This document shows positions 8,386 through 17,124 of a stretch of DNA of 64,000 nucleotides, in pieces; position 1 is the stretch's first letter; the number at the start of each line of letters is the position of its first letter. The stretch spans positions 1,146,501 through 1,210,500 of the forward strand of contig NZ_CP019508.1 of the NCBI RefSeq assembly GCF_002002865.1, given 5' to 3'. The notes under the pieces were generated by a model, which did no database searches, was not told where the DNA came from, and worked only from the letters and a program-made list of their open reading frames with translations. Made by a program: the position numbers and the translations under genes. Origin of the DNA: Brevundimonas sp. LM2. Lineage in GTDB: Bacteria; Pseudomonadota; Alphaproteobacteria; Caulobacterales; Caulobacteraceae.

Positions 8386-9699
8386 GTGAAGATCGCCTAT
8401 GTCGGCTGCGGCTTTGTGTTCGACATCTACATGCGGACCCGCTGGGCCCATCCCGAGATGGAGGTCGCCGGCGTCTTCGACATCGACGCCGCGCGCGCTC
8501 AGGTCGTGGGAAGCCACTACGGCTACCATGTCTATCCGACCTATGATGCCTTGCTGGAAGACGCCTCGGTCGATGTGGTCGTCAATCTGACCAACATCGG
8601 CGCGCACTACGCGGTGACGAAGCGCGCGCTCGAGGCCGGCAAGCACGTCTATTCCGAAAAGCCATTGACGACTGACGTCGCCCAATCGCGCGAACTGTTC
8701 GCCCTGGCCGAGGCCAGAGGACTCGTCTTCACCGGTGCACCCTGCAACGTCTTCTCGGACTCGGTCAGCACCATGTGGAAGGCGGTTCTGGACGGTGCCA
8801 TCGGCAAGCCGCTGCTGGTGCATGCCGAGCTCGATGACAACCCGGTCCACCTGATGAACGCCGGTGCCGTGACCAGTCCGACCGGTGCGCCCTGGCCCCT
8901 GGTAGAGGAACTGCAAGAGGGCTGTACGTTCGAGCACGTCGGCTACCACCTGGTGTGGATTTGCGCGATGTTCGGGCCGGCGACCTCGGTGACCGCCTTC
9001 TCCAAACTGTTGGTCCAGAACCGGACGGACCTGCCGTTGGATCCGGCCGACACGCCGGACTATTCGGTCGCCTGTCTGAATTTCGCTAACGGCGCGGCCG
9101 CTCGCGTCACCTGCAGCTTCGTCGCCCCGCGCGACCACCGCATGCGGATCATCGGCGAAGAAGGCGAACTCACCGGTGACAGCTATCGTCACTATCAGTC
9201 GCCCGTGTTTCTGGAACGGTTCTCAACCGTCAGCCTGAACGCGCGGAAGGCCTACGCCATCCGCGAACAGCCGCTGCTCGGCCGTCGTTTCGGCGTCGGC
9301 GGACGGCAACTGCCCCTGCTGCGGCAGTGGAAGAGCCACGCCGTCGAGGCGCAGAAGAACGCCCGCCTCTCGGCGAAACAAAAGTTGGCCGGCTACATCC
9401 GCCGCAAGCAGATCTATTCCCAGGACAAGCTGCTGGGCATCGCCGAGATGGCGCGGGCCATCCAGGCCGGCCGTCCCCAGCCGCTGAGCCCCGATTTCCT
9501 GATGCACGTCAACGAGCTGACGCTGCTGATCCAGCGCGCCGGACCCGAGGGGATCGCGACCAAGCCGACGACCACCTTCGTTCCCATCAAGCCCCTGCCG
9601 GAGGTCGCCGAGGCCCGCCGCAACTATCGCGACAGCTACCGGCCTCGGCTGCTGGAGCGGTTGCTGGGCGGTGCCGTGGATTCCCTCCACCGCAAATAG
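8386..9699 (+). CDS. Gfo/Idh/MocA family NAD(P)-dependent oxidoreductase
   Basis: The GTG at 8386 is chosen because a GAGGGA ribosome site precedes it and the Rossmann strand starts immediately (KIAYVGCGFVFDIYM). The product is 437 residues. The family EKP motif is present (GKHVYSEKPLTTD, about residue 90). The C-terminal alpha/beta domain is longer than in simple dehydrogenases. Members oxidise or reduce nucleotide sugars or sugar derivatives; here a nucleotide-sugar precursor of the exported polysaccharide, or a sugar released by the lyase next door, is plausible. It converges on the heparinase-like gene with a 3-bp gap. Confidence 0.88.
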   Translation: MKIAYVGCGFVFDIYMRTRWAHPEMEVAGVFDIDAARAQVVGSHYGYHVYPTYDALLEDASVDVVVNLTNIGAHYAVTKRALEAGKHVYSEKPLTTDVAQSRELFALAEARGLVFTGAPCNVFSDSVSTMWKAVLDGAIGKPLLVHAELDDNPVHLMNAGAVTSPTGAPWPLVEELQEGCTFEHVGYHLVWICAMFGPATSVTAFSKLLVQNRTDLPLDPADTPDYSVACLNFANGAAARVTCSFVAPRDHRMRIIGEEGELTGDSYRHYQSPVFLERFSTVSLNARKAYAIREQPLLGRRFGVGGRQLPLLRQWKSHAVEAQKNARLSAKQKLAGYIRRKQIYSQDKLLGIAEMARAIQAGRPQPLSPDFLMHVNELTLLIQRAGPEGIATKPTTTFVPIKPLPEVAEARRNYRDSYRPRLLERLLGGAVDSLHRK

Positions 9700-9702
9700 G
9701 GA

Positions 9703-11409
9703 TCAGACCCAGGTCAGCATCGTCGTCGCCCGGTCGGCGACCGGCCGGACGACGATCTCGTGGGCGGGCTCGGACAGATTGTACCGGCAGGACCACCGGC
9801 TGTCGGCGATCGACAGACGGGCGTCGCTGACTGAGAGCCGGACCGTCTGGCCATCGCGTTCCAGGGTGAGGCCGGTCGGCCCGACGTCGGCCGCGGTCCA
9901 TTCCGACGGCACGAGGAAACGGGCGACGCGTTCGCCCGCGCCGCTCTCCCACCGGTCGGCGAGGGTCAGGGTCGATCCGGTCAGGGAGACGTCCCGTCGG
10001 ACCACGACATCGCCGAACCGCAGCGAGCCGGCGGCGCGCTGGACGCCTTCCGTCTCGTCCGCGGCGTCGAGCACGGCGGCGACGCGCCGACCGACCTTGA
10101 AGGAGCCGAGGAACTCTACGGGCGTTCCCCCGGTGATGGACGGACCGTTGTGCTGGTCCCAGCTGCGATCCCGCTGGCGACCCGCATCGGCCGAATAACC
10201 GCTGGTGCCGGGGTCGACGAGGAGACGGGCTCCGTTCAGCGTCATTTCCAGGCTCAGGAAGTCGGGATGACCATGGCCGGGATTGGCGTCCGGGCCGATC
10301 GGACCCGCGTCGAACAGGGCGACGGCACCGTCCCGGGCCAGGCGGACATATCCGGCGTCACGCAGGGCGACGAAGCCGGGAACCCTATAGTCTCCCAGGA
10401 TCTGCGACGCGCGCGGGGCCTCATCGAACCAGCCGTCGTTCATCAGCGACGGGCGATCGTCACCCAGGGTCATCGCCGCCAGGGCCGCCTCCGCCGCCTG
10501 CAGTCGACGCGCGATCAGGGCCGCCTGGTCGGGCGTCCAGATGTCCAGTTCCCGGAACACCCGCAGGCTCTGGATGGTCAGGCCCTGATACATGGGCGAG
10601 CGTTCGAGCTGGACGCCGTCCTCGCCGATCGTCTCGCCGACGACGTGATCGAAATTGGCCAGGATCGCCTTGCGCACTGCGGGTGGGGTCTCGCCCGACG
10701 CCAGGGCGTAGATCGCCAGGGCCGACAGATTGCGTTCCAGGTGGTTGAACCCGAGCTCGGTCTCGAGGTTTCGCAGCAGATAGGCGACGTTGAACCTGAG
10801 GAAATCCTCGGTGACCCGGGCGTCCTCGGTGCCGCGCAACTCCGTCGGCAAGCGGATCAGGGCCGTGCCGAGCGCCAGAATACGCTGGGAGACCGGATAG
10901 CTGTTCCAGGCGTCGCTGAAGACCGAGGACCGGTCGAACCGCGCGAACCGGCGGAAGCTCCGGGCAAGGACCGCAGACAGCGCCAGGCCGCGCTTCGGAT
11001 CGGCGTCGATCGCCGGGCTCAGATAGCCCATGAAGGACAGGTTGGCGCGCCACAGCTGGTAGCGACCCCCGTCCATGTCGATGCGCCAGTCGACCTTGTC
11101 CGCGCCGCCGAAATCGTGCGTGCGGTTGAGGAAGGTGAATTTGCCGTCGAAACACTGGGGTACATTCTTGGCCTGTTTGGCCGCGAAATACATCGCGACC
11201 GTTTCGGCCGCGCGCGCTGCGGCCGCCGACGGGGATGCGGCGACGGGGGGCAGCCGCGACGCCTCGGTTTCAAGCGTGACCTCGAAGGCGGCCCCCCGCA
11301 GCGGGATCAGCCGGGCGCGCACGCGACGTCGCAGATGATGCAGCAGGGCGAGGGGCGGAACATAGGAGGCGGCGCGGACCGCGACGCCGAGGCTGCGGAA
11401 GGAGGGCAT
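9703..11409 (-). CDS. Heparinase II/III family polysaccharide lyase-like protein
   Basis: A 568-residue protein with an alpha-helical toroid N-terminal half (WRIDMDGGRYQLWRANLSFM is typical) and a beta-sandwich C-terminal half containing GHGHPDFLSLEM and LLVDPGTSGYS, the heparinase II/III core with conserved His. No convincing signal peptide is seen. Such proteins occur in many capsule and exopolysaccharide loci beside Gfo/Idh oxidoreductases and either trim uronic acid-containing polymers or act on intermediates. It starts 8 bp from the aldo/keto reductase stop on the same strand, so the two are probably one transcription unit. Substrate cannot be deduced. Confidence 0.88.
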   Translation of the reverse strand: MPSFRSLGVAVRAASYVPPLALLHHLRRRVRARLIPLRGAAFEVTLETEASRLPPVAASPSAAAARAAETVAMYFAAKQAKNVPQCFDGKFTFLNRTHDFGGADKVDWRIDMDGGRYQLWRANLSFMGYLSPAIDADPKRGLALSAVLARSFRRFARFDRSSVFSDAWNSYPVSQRILALGTALIRLPTELRGTEDARVTEDFLRFNVAYLLRNLETELGFNHLERNLSALAIYALASGETPPAVRKAILANFDHVVGETIGEDGVQLERSPMYQGLTIQSLRVFRELDIWTPDQAALIARRLQAAEAALAAMTLGDDRPSLMNDGWFDEAPRASQILGDYRVPGFVALRDAGYVRLARDGAVALFDAGPIGPDANPGHGHPDFLSLEMTLNGARLLVDPGTSGYSADAGRQRDRSWDQHNGPSITGGTPVEFLGSFKVGRRVAAVLDAADETEGVQRAAGSLRFGDVVVRRDVSLTGSTLTLADRWESGAGERVARFLVPSEWTAADVGPTGLTLERDGQTVRLSVSDARLSIADSRWSCRYNLSEPAHEIVVRPVADRATTMLTWV

Positions 11410-11417
11410 CAGCGGAC

Positions 11418-12269
11418 CTAGGCCTGGAGGACGGCTGCGGCCGCCTGCTCGAGGTGGGCCGTCTTGCTGGTCCCGACGATGACCGAAGTCACATGATTTC
11501 GGCCCAGGGCGTTGGCGACGGCCGTCGGCGGAGCGATGCCCGGCTGGAAGCGGATCACCTCTCGCGCCAGGACGCCGATGCTCCGTCGGGCGATCTCTTC
11601 GCCGACAGGCGAGGTCTGGATCGCGTCGATCACGTCCAGCGGCAACTGCAGCAGGGTCAGGCCCGGCATCGTCAGGGCCGCCTCAAGGCAGGCGTGGTCG
11701 TCGCATGACACGCCGAAATGGCGCACCTTGCCGGCGGCCTTCAGGGCGGCCAGAGCCGCGCCGACCGCCGGATCGCCCGCGACCGACGCCGGCGGGCTGT
11801 GCAGCAGAAGGGCGTCCACATAGGTGAAGCCCAATCGGCCGAGCGAGGCGTCCAGTCGGGGGGCGAAGGTCGCAGGGTCGAAGTTGCGGGACATGTTGTC
11901 GCCGCGCTGACCGGCGACGGCCTCGCCGCCGCCCCGCGCCATGATGATCGGCTTCAGGATGGGCTTCAGCAGCCGCAGCAGCTTCATCTTGGTCGAGAAG
12001 GTTAAACCGAGCTTGGTGACCACGAAGCCCTGGTCCCGACGGCCCTTGAGAAGCTTGCCGATTTCTCGCTCGCTATCGCCCTGGCCGTAGACGTCAGCGG
12101 TGTCGAACACGTTGACACCGAGCTCAAGCGCGCGGCGCAGCGTGGCCCTGATGTCGGCCATCGGGGTCGGATTGCTGAACGACCCGATCCGGCTGCAGCC
12201 CAGGGCCAATGCTGAAAGCTGCGTCGTTCCGCCCGAAACGTCGTCCTGCGTGAGTGTCCGGTATTTCAT
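11418..12269 (-). CDS. Aldo/keto reductase
   Basis: The start at 12269 (MKYRTLTQDDVSGGTTQLSA) fits the family; 13 further codons are open upstream but look non-coding. The product is 283 residues with a TIM-barrel. Catalytic residues are visible in FDTADVYGQGDSE (Asp, Tyr), VVTKLGL (Lys) and LLLHSP (His), and the late motif VIVGTSK binds NADPH phosphate. It would reduce a sugar aldehyde or keto group. It is the first gene of a unit with the heparinase-like gene, so a shared role in polysaccharide metabolism is likely but unproven. Confidence 0.9.
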   Translation of the reverse strand: MKYRTLTQDDVSGGTTQLSALALGCSRIGSFSNPTPMADIRATLRRALELGVNVFDTADVYGQGDSEREIGKLLKGRRDQGFVVTKLGLTFSTKMKLLRLLKPILKPIIMARGGGEAVAGQRGDNMSRNFDPATFAPRLDASLGRLGFTYVDALLLHSPPASVAGDPAVGAALAALKAAGKVRHFGVSCDDHACLEAALTMPGLTLLQLPLDVIDAIQTSPVGEEIARRSIGVLAREVIRFQPGIAPPTAVANALGRNHVTSVIVGTSKTAHLEQAAAAVLQA

Positions 12270-12668
12270 CGCCCAATCCCCCTGTCGGCCGCCGACGGAA
12301 CCCCGCATCCTAGGTCCGGCCTAGACTGTTCTCCTCGCAGCATGGCCGCATTTGCACAACCTTCCGAAGTGCAGAGCTAGGTACATTTTCAAGAGAATTA
12401 CGCGCCGCCGAGCCACGCTGAGACAGCTAAGCGGAAACGCGTGTGGCGCCCAGACTACTTAATCGAACATAACTCTGTTTAGCCCTGGCCCGCCTATCAT
12501 ATAAATGATTTCCGCACTAACCGACGGTGACTGTCCCAGCGCTGAATCAGGTCAAGCGGCGTGATCTAGTGGAAATGTCGAGGATTTTGCTACCCCTGCT
12601 TGAATCAGAATCAGGCGGGCACTGCCATGAGTGTCTCAATACCTTCGTAAAACAGTATCGGGGTTTGA
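12270..12668. other. Intergenic region ahead of the first GH16 gene
   Basis: Roughly 400 bases, AT-richer than flanking genes. ATCAT and ATGAT form a 5-bp inverted repeat at 12496-12509 around a TATAAA-like core that might be a promoter. A 109-codon open stretch from 12527 overlaps the GH16 start and has no family resemblance or ribosome site, so it is not called. Confidence 0.4.
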
Positions 12669-15644
12669 ATGCCGTCTTATTGGAACTACTTCGGCGTCGT
12701 GATGTCGGAAGCGCCGCGCCCTACGTCCTACTTCAGGGCGCAGACCCCCGGTGCGACCCTGACCGGGTCGAATGGCGCGGATCAGCTGGCGGACATGGCC
12801 GGTGGCAATCGACTATCGGGCGGAGCGGACGGCGACAGCTACGTGGTGATCGATAGCCGGACGCGGGTCGTGGAGTCGGCCGGAGGCGGCGTCGACACGA
12901 TCACGGCCTATTCGGACTTCGTCGCGCCGACGGGCGTGGAGGTGCTGAAGATCCTGGGCAACCAGAAGACCGGGGTGGCCAATGACTCGGGCATGTTGCT
13001 CACGGTCAACGGTCTGCGGTCGGTTCTGGTCGGTGGAGCCGGCAATGATGTGTTGGTCGATGAAGGCGGCGGCCAGACCCGGTTTTCGGTGGCGCGCAGC
13101 GGTGGCTATGATGTCATCCATAACTTCACCGCCACCGGCGCGAACCACGACTGGATCCAGCTCGTGGGATACGGCCTGACCCGTTTTGATCAGGTCAGCG
13201 CCCTGATGACCCAGGTCGGATCGGACGTCAAAATCACGCTGTCGGCCAATGACGCCGTCCTTATCCGCAACGTCCAGATGTCGAACCTGTCGGCTCAGGA
13301 TTTCCTGCTGGAGCTATCAACGGACTGGCGCACGCCGGCCTATCAGGACAATTTCAACACCGTAAACCTGCGCACCGGCTCGGGCACCACGGGATGGTCC
13401 ACGACGTTCACGTCCGGTTCCACGGATGTCTGGAACGGCTATTCCAGCCGGACGCTGACGTCGAACCACGAACTGCAGCTTTATGTCGACCCGTTGCTGA
13501 CGGGGTCGGGCAAGACGCCTCTGGGGCTCAACCCCTTCTCCGCCGATGCCGGCATACTCCAGATCCACGCTCGGCCGACGACTGCGGCCGAACAGAATGT
13601 CCTGTGGGGATATGACTACGCGTCCGGTCTTCTGACGACGGCGGGGTCGTTCACCCAGACCTACGGCTATTTCGAGATTCGTGCCCAGCTGCCCGAACAG
13701 CAGGGTGTCTGGCCGGCCTTCTGGCTGCTGCCGGCCAACCGGAACGGGACGGCCGAGATCGACGTGTTCGAGCAGGTCGGCGACGACAGTGTCCATCAGA
13801 CCGTGCATTCCTCGGCGGCAGGCAGTCCGGCCCGTACGGGCTTCTCGTCCCTGATGCCCCAGGCGTCCACGGGCTTCCATACCTATGGCGTGCTGTGGAC
13901 CGCCCAGACGATCACCTGGTACATCGACGGGATCGCGACCGCCTCGGTACCGACGCCGGCCGACATGCACTCGCCAATGTATATGCTGGTCAATCTGGCC
14001 ATCGGCGGAGACTGGCCCGGAAACCCGTCGCCGGGCTTCTCTGGCGCGGACCTGCTGGTGGACTACGTCCGGGCCTATTCGCTCGATGAGATGAACCGGC
14101 CGCTCCACGTCACCTCGGCGGTGTCGACCGCCCTGGCCGACGGCTATGTGCGCCTGACCCTGACCGGCAGCGCCGACGTGAACGGCACGGGCAACAGCCT
14201 GGACAACACCCTGATCGGCAACGCCGGCGCCAACACGCTGGATGGCGGAGCGGGCGCGGATGCGATGTCGGGCGGGGCCGGTGACGATCGCTATGTCGTG
14301 GACCATGTCGGGGACACGGCCGTCGAAGGGGTCAATGAGGGCTGGGACCGGGTCTTCAGTACGGTCAGCTACACGATCGGTGCCGACATCGAGGGACTGT
14401 CCTTGTCGGGCGCGGCCAGCATCAACGGCACGGGCAACGGGCTGGGCAATTCCATGGCCGGCAATGGCGGCGCGAATGTTCTGAATGGCGGTGCCGGCGC
14501 GGACACGATCAATGGCTACAGCGGCAACGACACCCTGATCGGGGGGCAGGGGGCCGATCAGTTCGCCTTCGCACGCTGGACCGGCGCGGACGTGATCAAC
14601 GACTTCGGGCTGAACGGTGAAAAGGACGTGATCGACGTCTCCGCCTTCAAATCCGCCGGGATCGCCGTGAGTTTGACGCAGCAGGGCAGCGACGTCCTGG
14701 TTGCGATGGCCACCGGGGAGACCATCTTGGTCCGCGGCACCTCCCTCGCCAATTTCGAGGCCACAGCCGTCGGTTACACCTTCCGGCCGATCGTCTTGGA
14801 CATCAGCGCGTCCGTCTCCACCATCCTGGGCGATGGCCACCTGCGGCTGACGCTCTCAGGAGCCGCGAACGTCAATGGCACGGGCAACAGCCTGGACAAC
14901 ACCCTGATCGGCAACGCCGGCGCCAACACACTGGATGGCGGAGCGGGTGCGGACACGATGTCGGGCGGGGCCGGTGACGATCGCTATGTTGTCGACAATG
15001 TCGGGGACGTGGTCGTCGAACGGGTCAACGAGGGTTGGGATCGGGTCACCAGTACGGTCAGCTACACGATCGGGGCCAACATCGAGGGCCTGTCCTTGGC
15101 GGGCGCGGCCAGCATCAACGCCACGGGCAACAGCCTGGGCAACTCCATGGCCGGCAGCACCGGAGCCAATGTCATGGATGGCGGGGCCGGCGCGGACACG
15201 ATCAACGGCTACAGCGGCAACGACACCCTGATCGGGGGAGAGGGGGCCGATCAGTTCGTCTTCACACGCTGGACCGGCGCGGACACGATCAACGACTTCG
15301 GTCTGGACGGCGAGCGGGACGTCATCGACGTCTCTGCCTTCACGTCCGCCGGGATCGCCTCCAGTCTGAGGCAGCAGGGGTCGGATGCCTTGATCTCGCT
15401 GGCGACGGGCGAGACCATCCTGGTCAAGAACGTGCAGCTTGCGGATCTTCAGATCGATCCCGCCGGATATGCCTATGAGCCGACGGCCTTGCGAAACCTG
15501 TCAGCGTCGCAGGGCGTCTTCAGCCAGGTCTTGGCGGACGACGCGGCCGTCGACGCCGAACTGTCGGACAACTACCTGACCGATCTGCACCATTTCGTCG
15601 CGCCGGCTGCGTTCGCCGGCGTCGACCCCGGCTGGCTGTTCTGA
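12669..15644 (+). CDS. Secreted GH16 endo-beta-glycanase with RTX repeats (ExsH/ExoK-like)
   Basis: A 991-residue protein without a Sec signal. Residues about 30-215 form an N-terminal calcium-binding/beta-roll module shared with the paralogue at 19304. Residues about 215-475 are the glycoside hydrolase 16 domain with catalytic motif EIDVFE near residue 363. The C-terminal half has two nearly identical 231-residue units rich in RTX nonapeptides (GGAGADAMSGGAGDD). This layout matches rhizobial ExsH, secreted by PrsDE and able to cleave nascent succinoglycan. The adjacent type I secretion operon is the obvious exporter. The chosen ATG has only a weak G-rich ribosome site; an ATG at 12702 is the alternative. 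Confidence 0.9.
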   Translation: MPSYWNYFGVVMSEAPRPTSYFRAQTPGATLTGSNGADQLADMAGGNRLSGGADGDSYVVIDSRTRVVESAGGGVDTITAYSDFVAPTGVEVLKILGNQKTGVANDSGMLLTVNGLRSVLVGGAGNDVLVDEGGGQTRFSVARSGGYDVIHNFTATGANHDWIQLVGYGLTRFDQVSALMTQVGSDVKITLSANDAVLIRNVQMSNLSAQDFLLELSTDWRTPAYQDNFNTVNLRTGSGTTGWSTTFTSGSTDVWNGYSSRTLTSNHELQLYVDPLLTGSGKTPLGLNPFSADAGILQIHARPTTAAEQNVLWGYDYASGLLTTAGSFTQTYGYFEIRAQLPEQQGVWPAFWLLPANRNGTAEIDVFEQVGDDSVHQTVHSSAAGSPARTGFSSLMPQASTGFHTYGVLWTAQTITWYIDGIATASVPTPADMHSPMYMLVNLAIGGDWPGNPSPGFSGADLLVDYVRAYSLDEMNRPLHVTSAVSTALADGYVRLTLTGSADVNGTGNSLDNTLIGNAGANTLDGGAGADAMSGGAGDDRYVVDHVGDTAVEGVNEGWDRVFSTVSYTIGADIEGLSLSGAASINGTGNGLGNSMAGNGGANVLNGGAGADTINGYSGNDTLIGGQGADQFAFARWTGADVINDFGLNGEKDVIDVSAFKSAGIAVSLTQQGSDVLVAMATGETILVRGTSLANFEATAVGYTFRPIVLDISASVSTILGDGHLRLTLSGAANVNGTGNSLDNTLIGNAGANTLDGGAGADTMSGGAGDDRYVVDNVGDVVVERVNEGWDRVTSTVSYTIGANIEGLSLAGAASINATGNSLGNSMAGSTGANVMDGGAGADTINGYSGNDTLIGGEGADQFVFTRWTGADTINDFGLDGERDVIDVSAFTSAGIASSLRQQGSDALISLATGETILVKNVQLADLQIDPAGYAYEPTALRNLSASQGVFSQVLADDAAVDAELSDNYLTDLHHFVAPAAFAGVDPGWLF
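14112..15485 (+). repeat. Two long direct repeats inside the GH16-RTX gene
   Basis: Two units offset by 693 bp (231 codons) encode near-identical RTX modules. The string starting GGCACGGGCAACAGC at 14184 recurs at 14877, with conservation continuing for several hundred bases. The high DNA identity implies recent duplication or ongoing gene conversion. Confidence 0.85.
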
Positions 15645-15780
15645 GGCTGGCCGGACCCATTGACGGCTGAAGGACCCGGGAGGCGATCGCGCCGTCTGGG
15701 GCCTCGGCCGTGGCAGGCGATTCCGCCAGTCCATCCGGCCATCCGATGGGTCGCGGTCAGCTCGTCGCCCGCGACGATGC

Positions 15781-17124
15781 CTACTGCTCCCGCCCTGAAC
15801 GCCAGAGCGTCCGAGTCAGGGGTTCCAGCAGATAGGCCAGGGCGGTCCGCTTCTGCAGGACGATGACGACCTCGGCGGGCATCCCCGACCGGATCCTCGC
15901 CGCGGCCGGGCCAAGGGCGGCCATTTCCGGTTTCGGAACCACCACTTCGGCCCGGTAGTGGCTCTGTCCGGTCGTTTCGTCGGTGAAACTGTCGGCGGAT
16001 AGACGGGTCACGCGTCCTCTCAGGATCGGTGCCGATCCGTTCAGAAGCCCCGGAAACTTCACCTCCGTGACGAGACCCAGTTTCACGTTGTCGATGTCCG
16101 ACGGATTGACGTTCGCGACGATCACCTGTGCCGCGTCGTCCGGCACGACCTCCATCAGCGTCTGGCCGGGTTGAATGACCCCGCCGGGGGTGAAGACGGT
16201 CAAGCCAACCACCTGACCCGTGGCCGGGCTTCTGATCTGGCTTCGCCCCAGCTCGTCTCGCAGAGCCGTGAGCTTGGGCCGCAGGTCGTTCAGCTGCACC
16301 TCGATCTGGCGAAGCTGATCCGACACGTCCTCGTTCATCTCCGTCGTCACGCCCAGCATCTGCAATCGGGTCTGACCGATCTGCTCCCGAGTGCCCGCGA
16401 CCTGCGCCCGCAACGAGCCCTGCTCGCCCTCCAGAGCGGCCGCTGTGCGTTCCAGAGCCCGCACGCGGTTCTGCGGCGCATAGCCCTGTCGCGCCAGATC
16501 CCGAAGGCCATCGAGCTCTTCGCCGATCAGGCGCTGCTGTTCGACATTGGCCGCGATCTGTCGGGTGAAGCCCCCGACCTGTTCCTGAAGCTGTCCGATC
16601 CGCTGCCGCAAGACGCCGGTCTCCGTCGATCTGCCGGCGCCGCGGGCAGAGAACTGCAGCCGCTGCAGTCGCAGCGCTTCATCGGCCAGGGCGCGGTCGT
16701 CGCCCGCCAAGGGCGCGAACTCCGCAGGCTCGGCGACCATCGGAAGCCGGTCGCGCTCTGCGATCAGGCGCGACCGTTGCGCCAACAGCGCATAGACCTG
16801 ACCCGAAAGCCCGCGCTCGGCCGCGATGATGTCTCCGCTCGCGAGATCGATCAGGACCTGCCCCTGTTGGACCTGGTCGCCTTCCGAGACATGCAGATTG
16901 GCGATCACGCCGCCTTCGCGATGTTGCACGGCCTGCCGATTGCCAGAAACGGACACGTGTCCGGGCGCAAACGCGCCGGAATCCAGCGGCGCCAAGGCCG
17001 CCCACCCAAGGAAGCCCACGAAGAAGACGGACGCCAGGATCGCGCCCGCCATCAGTTCGGTCCGCGGCGAGCCGGTTATGACCGGGCGCGCGCGGGACCC
17101 CAGGGCGTCAGCACGTGTCGTCAT
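15781..17124 (-). CDS. Type I secretion periplasmic adaptor (HlyD/PrsE family)
   Basis: A 447-residue membrane fusion protein: one N-terminal transmembrane helix (ILASVFFVGFLGWAALAPL, about residues 28-47), a half-motif after it (VSGNRQAVQHREGGVIANL), a long coiled coil rich in Gln/Arg/Leu, and a C-terminal beta-barrel region (SGMPAEVVIVLQKRTALAYL) characteristic of HlyD/PrsE adaptors. It would bridge the ABC exporter to an outer-membrane TolC-like pore, which is not in the window. The gene overlaps the upstream ABC gene by 4 bp, and both lie between two GH16-RTX genes, the probable cargo. Confidence 0.93.
   Translation of the reverse strand: MTTRADALGSRARPVITGSPRTELMAGAILASVFFVGFLGWAALAPLDSGAFAPGHVSVSGNRQAVQHREGGVIANLHVSEGDQVQQGQVLIDLASGDIIAAERGLSGQVYALLAQRSRLIAERDRLPMVAEPAEFAPLAGDDRALADEALRLQRLQFSARGAGRSTETGVLRQRIGQLQEQVGGFTRQIAANVEQQRLIGEELDGLRDLARQGYAPQNRVRALERTAAALEGEQGSLRAQVAGTREQIGQTRLQMLGVTTEMNEDVSDQLRQIEVQLNDLRPKLTALRDELGRSQIRSPATGQVVGLTVFTPGGVIQPGQTLMEVVPDDAAQVIVANVNPSDIDNVKLGLVTEVKFPGLLNGSAPILRGRVTRLSADSFTDETTGQSHYRAEVVVPKPEMAALGPAAARIRSGMPAEVVIVLQKRTALAYLLEPLTRTLWRSGREQ

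Noticed and set aside
12527..12856. 109-codon ORF upstream of the first GH16 gene
   Set aside because: No ribosome site or family pattern, and it overlaps the GH16 N-terminus.
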